From NCBI RefSeq assembly GCF_051401765.1, contig NW_027480530.1, positions 1,302,001-1,366,000 on the forward strand: a stretch of DNA of 64,000 bases, read 5' to 3'. The stretch's first letter is position 1; every line of letters starts with the position of its first letter. Below the pieces are notes generated by a model. It did not search any database. It had not been told where the DNA came from and saw only the letters and a list, made by a program, of their open reading frames with translations. Shown one piece after another: positions 14,401 through 27,424 of this stretch. The position numbers and the translations under genes were made by a program. Source of the stretch: Calliopsis andreniformis. Its lineage: Eukaryota; Arthropoda; Insecta; Hymenoptera; Andrenidae.

Positions 14401-17400
14401 CCTGACATTGCTCCTGACACAGACACTGCTACTGAACCTAACACTGCTCCTGACACTGCTCCAGACACTGACACTGCTCATGACACTGCTCCAGACAAAG
14501 ACACTGCTGCTGGTCCTGACAATGCTCCTGACACTGCACCTGAGACTGACACTGCTCTTGACACTGCTCCTGAGACTGCTCCTGACACTGCTCCTGACAC
14601 TGACACTGCCCCTGCCACTGTTCCTAACACTGCTGCAGAAACGGACACTGCTCGTGACAAAGCTACTGTCACTGACACTGCTCCTGAAACTGCTCCAGAC
14701 ACAGCTCCTGACACTGCTCCTGAAATTGCTCCTGACACAGGCACTGCTCCTGTTACTGACACTGACACTGCTCCTGACACAGGCACCGCTCCTGGTACTG
14801 ACACTGACACTGCTCATGAGAGTGACACTGACACAGTCACTGCTCCCGGCACAGACACTGACACTGACACTGATCCTGACACTGACACTGCTCCTGTAAC
14901 TGACACTTGGCCTGAGACTGCTTCTGACACTGGCACTGGTCCTGACACTGCTCCTGACACTGCAACTGACACTGGCACGGCTCCTCACACTGCTCCTGAC
15001 ACTGACACTGCTCCTGACACTGCTCCTGACACTGACACTGCACCTGACACTGCTACTGACACTGACACTGCTCCTGACACTGCTCGCGACATTGCTCCAG
15101 ACACTGACACTGCTCCTGAGACAGCTCGTGACACTGACACTGCTCCTGCCACTGTTTCTGACACTGCTGCTCACACTGACACTGCTCCTGACACTGGCAC
15201 TGGTGCTGACAATGATCCTGACACTGACACTGCTCCTGACACTGCTCCTGACACTGCTGCTGACACTGACACTGTTTGTGACACTGCTCCTGAAACTGAC
15301 ACTGCTCCTCGAACAGCTCCTGACACTGCTGCTGACACTGACACTGCTGCTGATCCTGAGCATGCGCCTGATGCTGCTCCTGACACTGACACTGATCCTG
15401 ACACAGCTCCTGACACTCACACTGCTCCTGGCACAGCTCCTGACACTGACACTGCTCCTGACACTGCTCCTGACACTGCTCCTGCCACCGACACTGCTCC
15501 TGCCACTGCTCCTGTCACTGCTCCTGACACTGCTCCTGACACTGACACTGCTCCTGACACTGCTCCTGACACTGCTCCTGACACTGACACTGCTCCTGAC
15601 ACTGCTCCTGACACTGACACTGCTGCTGATCCTGACAATGCTTCTGACACTGCTCCTGACACTGACGCTCACACTGCTCATGACTGCGACTCTGACACTG
15701 ACACTGCTCACTTCACAGACACTGATACTGCTCCTGTGTCTGACACTTGTCCTGAGACTGCTTCTGGCTCTTGCTGGTCCTGAAACTGCTCCTGACATTG
15801 CTCCTGACATTGAAGCTGGTCCTGACACACACACTGCACCTGGTACTGACACTGACACTGCTCCTGACACTGTCACTGCTCCTGACGCTGCTCCAGACAC
15901 TGCAACTGACACTGGCACTGCCCCTGACACTGATCCTGACACTGCTCCTGGCACTGCTCCTGACACTGACACTGCTGCTGATCCTGACAATGCTCCTGAC
16001 ACTGCTCCTGACACTGATGCTGACACTGCTCATGACTGTGACACTGACACTGACACTGCTCCCGTCACAGACACTGACACTGATCCTGACGCTGACACTG
16101 CTCCTGTGTCTAACACTTGTCTTGAGGCTGCTTCTGACACTGGCTGGTCCTGACACTGCTCCTGACATTGCTCCTGACATTGCCGCTGGTCCTGACACAG
16201 ACACTGCACCTGGTACTGACACTGACACTGCTCCTGACACTGTCACTGCTCCTGACGCTGCTCCAGACACTGACACTGCTCCTCACACTGCTCCTGACAC
16301 AGACACTGCTGCTGATCCTGTCAGTGCTGCTGACACGGCTCCTGAGACTGACACTGCTCCTGACACTGCTGCTGACACTGCTCCTGACACTTCTCCTGAC
16401 ACTGCTCGTGACACTGACACTGCTGCATGACACTGCTCCTGACACAGCTCCTGACACTGACCCTGCTCCTGACACTGCTCCTGACACTGCTCCAGACACT
16501 GACACTGCTCCAGGCACAGCTACTGTCACCGACACTGCTCCTGACACTGCTCCTGACACAACTCCTGACACTGACACTGGTCCTCACACTGCTCCTGACA
16601 CTGACACTGCTCCTGACACTGCTCCTGACACAGACACTGCTACTGAACCTAACACTGCTCCTGACACTGCTCCAGACACTGACACTGCTCATGACACTGC
16701 TCCAGACACAGACACTGCTGCTGATCCTTACAATGCTCCTGACACTGCACCTGAGACTGACACTGCTCCTGACACTGCTCCTGACACTGCTCCTGACACT
16801 GCTCCTGACACTGCCACTGCCCCTGCCACTGTTCCTAACACTGCTGCAGAAGCGGACACTGCTCCTGATACTGACACTGACACTGCTCCTGACACCGACA
16901 CTGCTCCTGTCACTGCTCCTGACGCTGACACTGCTACTGACACTGCTCCTGACACTGACACTGCACCTGGCGCAGCTCCTGCCACTGACACTGCTCCTGA
17001 CACTGCCCGCGACACTGCCCCAGACACTGACACTGCTCCTGAGACAGCTCGTGACACTGACACTGCTCCTGCCACTGTTCCTGACACTGCTGCTCACACT
17101 GACACTGCTCCTGACACTGACACTGCTCCTGCCACTGCTCCTGACACAGCTCCTGACACTGCTCCTGACACTGCTCCTGACACTGCTCCTGACACTGGCA
17201 CTGCTCCTGACACTGCTCCTGACACTGACACTGCTCCTGACACTGCTCCTGACACTGACACTGCTGCTGATCCTGACGCTGATACTGCTCCTGTGTCTGA
17301 CACTTGTCCTGACACTGCTCCTGACACTGCTCGCGACATTGCTCCAGACACTGACACTGCTCCTGACACAGCTCGTCACACTGCTGCTGACACTGACACT

Positions 17401-18577
17401 GCTTGTGGAACTGCTCCTGAAACTGACACTGCTCCTCACACAGCTCCTGACACTGGCACTGCTCTTGGCACTGCTCCTGACACTGACACTGCTCCTGACA
17501 CTGATACTGCTGCTGATCCTGACAAAGCTGCTGACACTGCTACTGACACTGCTCGTGACGTTGCTCCAGACACTGACACTGCTCCTGACACAGCACGTGA
17601 CGGTGACACTGCTCCTGCCACTGTTCCTGACACGGCTGCTCACACTGACACTGCTCCTGACACCGGCACTGGTCCTGACACTGCTCCTGACACTGACACT
17701 GCTCCTGACACTGCTCCTGACACTGCTCCTGACACAGACACTGCTCCTGACAATGCTCCTGACACTGACACAGCTCCTCACACAGCTCCTGACACTGACA
17801 CTGCTCCTGATGCTGACACTGACACCGCTCCTGGCACTGCTCCTGACGCTGCTCCTGACACTGCTCCTGACACAGGCACTGCACCTGGTACTGACACTGA
17901 CACTGCTCCTGACACAGGCACTGTTTCTGGTACTGACACTGACACTGCTACTGACACTGCCACTGCTCCTGACGCTGCTCCAGTCACTGCAACTGACACT
18001 GGCTCGGCTCCTCACGCTGCTCCTGACACTGACACTGCTCCTGACACTGCTCCTGACACTGACACTGCACCTGACACTGCTCCTGGCACTGCCACTGGTC
18101 CTGACACAGCTCCTGAAACTGACACTGGTCCTCACACTGCTCCTGACAGTGACACTGCTCCTCACGCTGGTCCTGACAATGATACTGCCCCTGAGACTGC
18201 TCCTGACACTGACGCTGCTCCTGGCACTGCTCCTGGCACTGACACTGCTCCTGATGCTGACACTGACACCGCTCCTGATGCTGACACTGACACTGCTCCT
18301 GACACCGACACTGTTCCTGTCACTGCTCCTGACGCTGGCACTGCTCCTGACACTGACACAGCTCCTGACACTGCACCTGACACTGCTCCTGACACTGTCA
18401 CTGCTGCTACCACTGCTCCTGACACTGACGCTGCTACTGATCCTGACAATGCTCCTGACAGTGCTCCTGACACTGACGCTGACACTGCTGATGACAGTGA
18501 CACTGACACTGACACTGCTCCTGTCACTGACACTGCTCCTCAGACTGCTCTTCACACTGACACTGCTCCTGGCACTG
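11391..18577 (+). repeat. 7.2 kb block, first copy (partner at 27,425-34,610)
   Basis: Landmarks recur 16,034 bases downstream as far as about 14,295 and 16,033 bases downstream after that. The 1-base change in offset is a private deletion in the partner near 30,328. The marker order C (12,606), A (13,348), B (14,393), C (15,783), B (16,153), A (16,427) is the same in both copies. Only scattered substitutions separate them, for example GATCCT here against GATACT in the partner near 31,953. The block ends where this copy continues with ACTACACCTCAAA and the partner continues with ordinary units. Confidence 0.92.
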
Positions 18578-20440
18578 ACACTACACCTCAAACTGCTCCT
18601 GACACTCCTCCTGACACTGACACTGCTCCTGGATCTGCTCCTGACACTGACGCTGCTCCAGATGCTGACACTGTCACTGCTCCTGTCACTGCTCCTGTCA
18701 CTGCTCCTGACGCTGCTCCTGACACTGCTCCTGACACAGGCACTGCACCTGGTACTGATACTGACACTGCTCCTGACTCAGGCACTGTTTCTGGTACTGA
18801 CGCTGACACTGCTACTGACACTGCCACTGCTCCTGACGCTGCTCCAGACACTGCAACTGACACTGGCACGGCTCCTCACACTGCTCCTGACACTGACACT
18901 GCTCCTGACACTGCTCCTGGCACTGCTCCTGACACTGACACTGCTGCTGATCCTGACAATGCTCCTGACACTGCTCCTGACACTGATGCTGACACTGCTC
19001 ATGACTGTGACACTGACACTGACACTGCTCCCGTCACAGACACTGACACTGATCCTGACGCTGACACTGCTCCTGTGTCTAACACTTGTCTTGAGGCTGC
19101 TTCTGACACTGGCTGGTCCTGACACTGCTCCTGACGTTGCTCCTGACATTGCCGCTGGTCCTGACACAGACACTGCACCTGGTACTGACACTGACACTGC
19201 TCCTGACACTGTCACTGCTCCTGACGCTGCTCCAGACACTGACACTGCTCCTCACACTGCTCCTGACACAGACACTGCTGCTGATCCTGTCAGTGCTGCT
19301 GACACGGCTCCTGAGACTGACAATGCTGCTGACACTGCTGCTGACACTGCTCCTGACACTTCTCCTGACACTGCCCGTGACACTGACACTGCTCCATGAC
19401 ACTGCTCCTGACACAGCTCCTGACACTGACCCTGCTCCTGACACTGCTCCTGACACTGCTCCAGACACTGACACTGCTGCAGACACAGCTACTGTCACCG
19501 ACACTGCTCCTGACACTGCTCCTGACACAACTCCTGACACTGACACTGGTCCTCACACTGCTCCTGACACTGACACTGCTCCTGACACTGCTCCTGACAC
19601 AGACACTGCTACTGCCACTGCTCCTGTCACTGCTCCTGACACTGCTCCTGCCACTGCTCCTGTCACTGCTCCTGACACTGACGCTCACACTGCTCATGAC
19701 TGCGACACTGACACTGACACTGCTCACTTCACAGACACTGATACTGCTCCTGTGTCTGACACTTGTCCTGAGACTGCTTCTGGCTCTTGCAGGTCCTGAA
19801 ACTGCTCCTGACATTGCTCCTGACATTGAAGCTGGTCCTGACACAGACACTGCACCTGGTACTGACACTGACACTGCTCCTGACACTGTCACTGCTCCTG
19901 ACGCTGCTCCAGACACTGCAACTGACACTGGCACTGCCCCTGACACTGATCCTGACACTGACCCTGCTCCTGACACAGCTTCTGACACTGACACTGCTCC
20001 TGACACTGCTCCTGACACAGACACTTCTGCTGATACTGACTCTGACACTGCTCCTGGCACTGCTCCTGACACTGCTCCTGACATTGCTCCTGACACAGAC
20101 TCTGCTACTGAACCTAACACTGCTCCTGACACTGCTCCAGACACTGACACTGCTCATGACACTGCTGCAGACAAAGACACTGCTGCTGATCCTGACAATG
20201 CTCCTGACACTGCACCTGAGACTGACACTGCTCCTGACACTGCTCCTGACACAGCTCCTGACACTGCTCCTGACACTGACACTGCACCTGCCACTGTTCC
20301 TGACACTGCTGCAGAAACGGACACTGCTCGTGACAAAGCTACTGTCACTGACACTGCTCCTGAAACTGCTCCAGACACAGCTCCTGACACTGACACTGCT
20401 GCTGACACTGCTCCTCACACTGCTCCTGACACAGACACTG

Positions 20441-20450
20441 CTCCTACACT
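20441..20450 (+). other. Private 1-base deletion (CTCCTACACT)
   Basis: The expected CCTGACACTG reads CCTACACTG, one base short. It rotates the repeat frame in the opposite sense to the class A, B and C markers and occurs only here. It lies at the junction where the Domain I block resembling 8.2-8.7 kb gives way to one resembling 8.9-10.0 kb, so it may be a scar of the exchange rather than a simple point deletion. Confidence 0.8.
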
Positions 20451-21740
20451 GCTCCTGACACAGATACTTCTGCTGATACTGACAATGCTCCTGTCACTGC
20501 TTCTGACACTGCTCCTGATACTGACACTCTCACTGCTACTGACACTGCTCCTGACACTGACACTGATCCTGACACTGCTCCAGACACTCCACCTGACACT
20601 GCCACTGCTCCTGACACTGACACTGCTCCTGACACTGACACTACACCTCAAACTGCTCCTGACACTCATCCTGACACTGACACTGCTCCTGGCACTGCTC
20701 CTGAAACTGACACTGGTCCTCACACTGCTCCTGACACTGACACTGCTCCTCACGCTGGGCCTGACAATGATACTGCCCCTGGGACTGCTCCTGACACTGA
20801 CGCTGCTACTGGCACTGCTCCTGGCACTGCTCCTGACACTGACACTGCTCCTGATACTGACGCTGCTGCTGATCCTGACGCTGATACTGCTCCAGTGTCT
20901 GACACGGCTCCTGGCACTGATTCTGACGCTGCTCCTGACACTGCTCCTGACACAGGCACTGCTCCTGGTAATGACACTGACACTGTTCCTGACACAGGCA
21001 CTGTTTCTGGTACTGACACTGACACTGCTACTGACACTGCCACTGCTCCTGACGCTGCTTCAGACAATGCAACTGACACTGGCACGGCTCCTCACACAGC
21101 TCCTGACACTGACACTGCTCCTGACACTGCTCCTGCCACTGACACTGCACCTGACACTGCTCCTGACACAGACACTTCTGCTGATACTGACAATGCTCCT
21201 GTCACTGCTCCTGACACTGCTCGTGATACTGACACTCTCACTGCTACTGACACTGCTCCTGACACTGACACTGCTCCTGACACTGCTCCAGACATTCCTC
21301 CTGACACTGACACTGCTCCTGACACAGCTCCTGGCACTGACACTGCTCCTGACACTGACACTACACCTCAAATTGCTCCTGATACTCCTCCTGACACTGA
21401 CACTGCTCCTGGAACTGCTCCTGACACTGACGCTGCTCCTGATGCTGACACTGACACTGCTCCTGTCACTGCTCCTGACGCTGCTCCTGACACTGCTCCA
21501 GCCACAGGCACTGCACCTGGTTCTGACACTGACACTGCTCCTGCCACAGGCACTGTTTCTGGTACTGACACTGACACTGCTCATGAGAGTGACACTGACA
21601 CAGTCACTGCTCCCGGCACAGACACTGACACTGATCCTGACACTGACACTGCTCCTGTAACTGACACTTGGCCTGAGACTGCTTCTGACACTGGCACTGG
21701 TCCTGACACTGCTCCTGACACTGACACTGCTCCTGGCACT

Positions 21741-24700
21741 GCTCCTGACACTGACGCTGCTCCTGATACTGACTCTGACACTGCTCCTGGCATTGCTCCT
21801 GACACTGCTCCTGAAATTGCTCCTGACACAGGCAGTGCTCCTGGTACTGACACTGACACTGCTCCTGACACAGGCACCGCTCCTGGTACTGACACTGACA
21901 CTGCTCATGAGAGTGACACTGACACAGTCACTGCTCCCGGCACAGACACTGACACTGATCCTGACACTGACACTGCTCCTGTAACTGACACTTGGCCTGA
22001 GACTGCTTCTGACACTGGCACTGGTCCTGACACTGCTCCTGACACTGCTCCTGACACAGACACTGCTACTGAACCTAACACTGCTCCTGACACTGCTCCA
22101 GACACTGACACTGCTCATGACACTGCTCCAGACAAAGACACTGCTGCTGATCCTGACAATGCTCCTGACACTGCACCTGAGACTGACACTGCTCCTGACA
22201 CTGCTCCTGACACTGCTCCTGACACTGACACTGCCCCTGCCACTGTTCCTAACACTGCTGCAGAAACGGACACTGCTCGTGACAAAGCTACTGTCACTGA
22301 CACTGCTCCTGAAACTGCTCCAGACACAGCTCCTGACACTGACACTGCTCCTGACACTGCTCCAGACACTGACACTGCTCCTCACACTGCTCCTGACACA
22401 GACACTGCTGCTGATCCTGTCAGTGCTGCTGACACGGCTCCTGAGACTGACACTCCTCCTGACACTGCTCCTGACACTGCTCCTGACACTTCTCCTGACA
22501 CTGCTCGTGACACTGACACTGCTCCATGACACTGCTCCTGACACAGCTCCTGACACTGACCCTGATCCTGACACTGCTCCTGACACTGCTCCAGACACTA
22601 ACACTGCTCCAGACACAGCTACTGTCACCGACACTGCTCCTGACACTGCTCCTGACACAACTCCTGACACTGACACTGGTCCTCACACTGCTCCTGACAC
22701 TGCTCCAGACACTCCTCCTGACACTGACACTGCTCCTGACGCAGCACCTGACACTGACACTGCTCCTGACACTGACACTGCTGCTGATCCTGACAATGAT
22801 CCTGACACTGCTCCTGACACTGATGCTGACACTGCTCATGACTGTGACACTGACACTGACACTGCTCCCGTCACAGACACTGACACTGATCCTGACACTG
22901 ACACTGCTCCTGTGTCTAACACTTGTCTTGAGGCTGCTTCTGACACTGGCTGGTCCTGACACTGCTCCTGATATTGCTCCTGACATTGCCGCTGGTCCTG
23001 ACACAGACACTGCACCTGGTACTGACACTGACACTGCTCCTGACACTGTCACTGCTCCTGACGCTGCTCCAGACACTGCAACTGACACTGGCACTGCCCC
23101 CGTCACTGATCCTGACACTGACACTGCTCCTGGCACTGCTCCTGACACTGACGCTGCTCCTGATACTGACTCTGACACTGCTCCTGGCACTGCTCCTGAC
23201 ACTGCTCCTGAAATTGCTCCTGACACAGGCAGTGCTCCTGGTACTGACACTGACACTGCTCCTGACACAGGCACCGCTCCTGGTACTGACACTGACACTG
23301 CACATGAGAGTGACACTGACACAGTCACTGCTCCCGGCACAGACACTGACACTGATCCTGACACTGACACTGCTCCTGTAACTGACACTTGGCCTGAGAC
23401 TGCTTCTGACACTGGCACTGGTCCTGACACTGCTCCTGACACTGCTCCTGACACAGACACTGCTACTGAACCTAACACTGCTCCTGACACTGCTCCAGAC
23501 ACTGACACTGCTCATGACACTGCTCCAGACAAAGACACTGCTGCTGATCCTGACAATGCTCCTGACACTGCACCTGAGACTCACACTGCTCCTGACACTG
23601 CTCCTGACACTGCTCCTGACACTGCTCCTGACACTGACACTGCCCCTGCCACTGTTCCTAACACTGCTGCAGAAACGGACACTGCTCGTGACAAAGCTAC
23701 TGTCACTGACACTGCTCCTGAAACTGCTCCAGACACAGCTCCTGACACTGACACTGCTCCTGACACTGCTCCAGACACTGACACTGCTCCTCACACTGCT
23801 CCTGACACAGACACTGCTGCTGATCCTGTCAGTGCTGCTGACACGGCTCCTGAGACTGACACTCCTCCTGACACTGCTCCTGACACTGCTCCTGACACTT
23901 CTCCTGACACTGCTCGTGACACTGACACTGCTCCATGACACTGCTCCTGACACAGCTCCTGACACTGACCCTGATCCTGACACTGCTCCTGACACTGCTC
24001 CAGACACTAACACTGCTCCAGACACAGCTACTGTCACCGACACTGCTCCTGACACTGCTCCTGACACAACTCCTGACACTGACACTGGTCCTCACACTGC
24101 TCCTGACACTGACACTGCTCATGGCACAGCTCCTGACACTGACGCTGCTCCTGATACTGACTCTGACACTGCTCCTGGCATTGCTCCTGACACTGCTCCT
24201 GAAATTGCTCCTGACACAGGCAGTGCTCCTGGTACTGACACTGACACTGCTCCTGACACAGGCACCGCTCCTGGTACTGACACTGACACTGCTCATGAGA
24301 GTGACACTGACACAGTCACTGCTCCCGGCACAGACACTGACACTGATCCTGACACTGACACTGCTCCTGTAACTGACACTTGGCCTGAGACTGCTTCTGA
24401 CACTGGCACTGGTCCTGACACTGCTCCTGACACTGCTCCTGACACAGACACTGCTACTGAACCTAACACTGCTCCTGACACTGCTCCAGACACTGACACT
24501 GCTCATGACACTGCTCCAGACAAAGACACTGCTGCTGATCCTGACAATGCTCCTGACACTGCACCTGAGACTGACACTGCTCCTGACACTGCTCCTGACA
24601 CTGCTCCTGACACTGACACTGCCCCTGCCACTGTTCCTAACACTGCTGCAGAAACGGACACTGCTCGTGACAAAGCTACTGTCACTGACACTGCTCCTGA

Positions 24701-26525
24701 AACTGCTCCAGACACAGCTCCTGACACTGACACTGCTCCTGACACTGCTCCAGACACTGACACTGCTCCTCACACTGCTCCTGACACAGACACTGCTGCT
24801 GATCCTGTCAGTGCTGCTGACACGGCTCCTGAGACTGACACTCCTCCTGACACTGCTCCTGACACTGCTCCTGACACTTCTCCTGACACTGCTCGTGACA
24901 CTGACACTGCTCCATGACACTGCTCCTGACACAGCTCCTGACACTGACCCTGATCCTGACACTGCTCCTGACACTGCTCCAGACACTAACACTGCTCCAG
25001 ACACAGCTACTGTCACCGACACTGCTCCTGACACTGCTCCTGACACAACTCCTGACACTGACACTGGTCCTCACACTGCTCCTGACACTGACACTGCTCC
25101 TGACACTGCTCCAGACACTCCTCCTGACACTGACACTGCTCCTGACGCAGCACCTGACACTGACACTGCTCCTGACACTGACACTGCTGCTGATCCTGAC
25201 AATGATCCTGACACTGCTCCTGACACTGATGCTGACACTGCTCATGACTGTGACACTGACACTGACACTGCTCCCGTCACAGACACTGACACTGATCCTG
25301 ACACTGACACTGCTCCTGTGTCTAACACTTGTCTTGAGGCTGCTTCTGACACTGGCTGGTCCTGACACTGCTCCTGATATTGCTCCTGACATTGCCGCTG
25401 GTCCTGACACAGACACTGCACCTGGTACTGACACTGACACTGCTCCTGACACTGTCACTGCTCCTGACGCTGCTCCAGACACTGCAACTGACACTGGCAC
25501 TGCCCCCGTCACTGATCCTGACACTGACACTGCTCCTGGCACTGCTCCTGACACTGACGCTGCTCCTGATACTGACTCTGACACTGCTCCTGGCACTGCT
25601 CCTGACACTGCTCCTGAAATTGCTCCTGACACAGGCAGTGCTCCTGGTACTGACACTGACACTGCTCCTGACACAGGCACCGCTCCTGGTACTGACACTG
25701 ACACTGCACATGAGAGTGACACTGACACAGTCACTGCTCCCGGCACAGACACTGACACTGATCCTGACACTGACACTGCTCCTGTAACTGACACTTGGCC
25801 TGAGACTGCTTCTGACACTGGCACTGGTCCTGACACTGCTCCTGACACTGCTCCTGACACAGACACTGCTACTGAACCTAACACTGCTCCTGACACTGCT
25901 CCAGACACTGACACTGCTCATGACACTGCTCCAGACAAAGACACTGCTGCTGATCCTGACAATGCTCCTGACACTGCACCTGAGACTCACACTGCTCCTG
26001 ACACTGCTCCTGACACTGCTCCTGACACTGCTCCTGACACTGACACTGCCCCTGCCACTGTTCCTAACACTGCTGCAGAAACGGACACTGCTCGTGACAA
26101 AGCTACTGTCACTGACACTGCTCCTGAAACTGCTCCAGACACAGCTCCTGACACTGACACTGCTCCTGACACTGCTCCAGACACTGACACTGCTCCTCAC
26201 ACTGCTCCTGACACAGACACTGCTGCTGATCCTGTCAGTGCTGCTGACACGGCTCCTGAGACTGACACTCCTCCTGACACTGCTCCTGACACTGCTCCTG
26301 ACACTTCTCCTGACACTGCTCGTGACACTGACACTGCTCCATGACACTGCTCCTGACACAGCTCCTGACACTGACCCTGATCCTGACACTGCTCCTGACA
26401 CTGCTCCAGACACTAACACTGCTCCAGACACAGCTACTGTCACCGACACTGCTCCTGACACTGCTCCTGACACAACTCCTGACACTGACACTGGTCCTCA
26501 CACTGCTCCTGACACTGACACTGCT
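21741..26525 (+). repeat. Tandem duplication, 2,388/2,406-base unit (two copies)
   Basis: Copy one runs from 21,741 to about 24,128 and copy two from 24,129 to about 26,525. Landmarks are offset by 2,388 bases up to about 22,700 (for example 22,117 and 24,505; class A at 22,526 and 24,914). They are offset by 2,406 bases afterwards (class B at 22,959 and 25,365; class A at 23,935 and 26,341). The change is one extra 18-base unit in copy two near 25,085. Each copy contains the marker order A, B, A, whose net effect on frame is zero. The junction carries a short CATGGCACAGC variant that also occurs at about 27,317, which suggests conversion from another part of the array. Confidence 0.9.
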
Positions 26526-27424
26526 CCTGACACTGCTCCAGACACTCCTCCTGACACTGACACTGCTCCTGACGCAGCACCTGACACTGACACTGCTCCT
26601 GACACTGACACTACACCTCAAACTGCTCCTGACACTCCTCCTGACACTGACACTGCTCCTGGCACTGCTCCTGACACTGACGCTGCTCCTGATGCTGACA
26701 CGGCCACAGCTCCTGGCACTGCTCCTGACGCTGCTCCTGACACTGCACCTGACACAGGCACTGCACCTGGTACTGACACTGACACTGCTCCTGACACAGG
26801 CACTGTTTCTGGTACTTACACTGACACTGATACTGACACTGCCACTGCTCCTGACGCTGCTCCAGACACTGCAACTGACACTGGCACGGCGCCTCACACT
26901 GCTCCTGACACTGACACTGCTCCTGACACTGCTCCTGACGCTGACACTGCACCTGACACTGCTCCTGGCACTGCCACTGGTCCAGACACTGCTCCTGAAA
27001 CTGACACTGGTCCTCACACTGCTCCTGACACTGACACTGCTCCTCACGCTGGTCCTGACAATGATACTACCCCTGAGACTGCTCCTGACACTGACGCTGC
27101 TCCTGGCACTGCTCCTGGCACTGCTCCTGACACTGACACTGCTCCTGATACTGACACTGACACTGCTCCTGACACCGACACTGCTCCTGTCACTGCTCCT
27201 GACGCTGACACTGCTACTGACACTGCTCCTGACACTGACACTGCTCCTGGCGCAGCTCCTGCCACTGACACTGCTCCTGACACTGCTCCTGACACTGCTC
27301 CTGACACTGACACTGCTCATGGCACAGCTCCTGTCACTGCTCCTGGCACTGACACTGCTCCTGACACTGACACTGCTCCTGACACTGCACCTGACACTGC
27401 TCCTGACACTGTCACTGCTACTAC

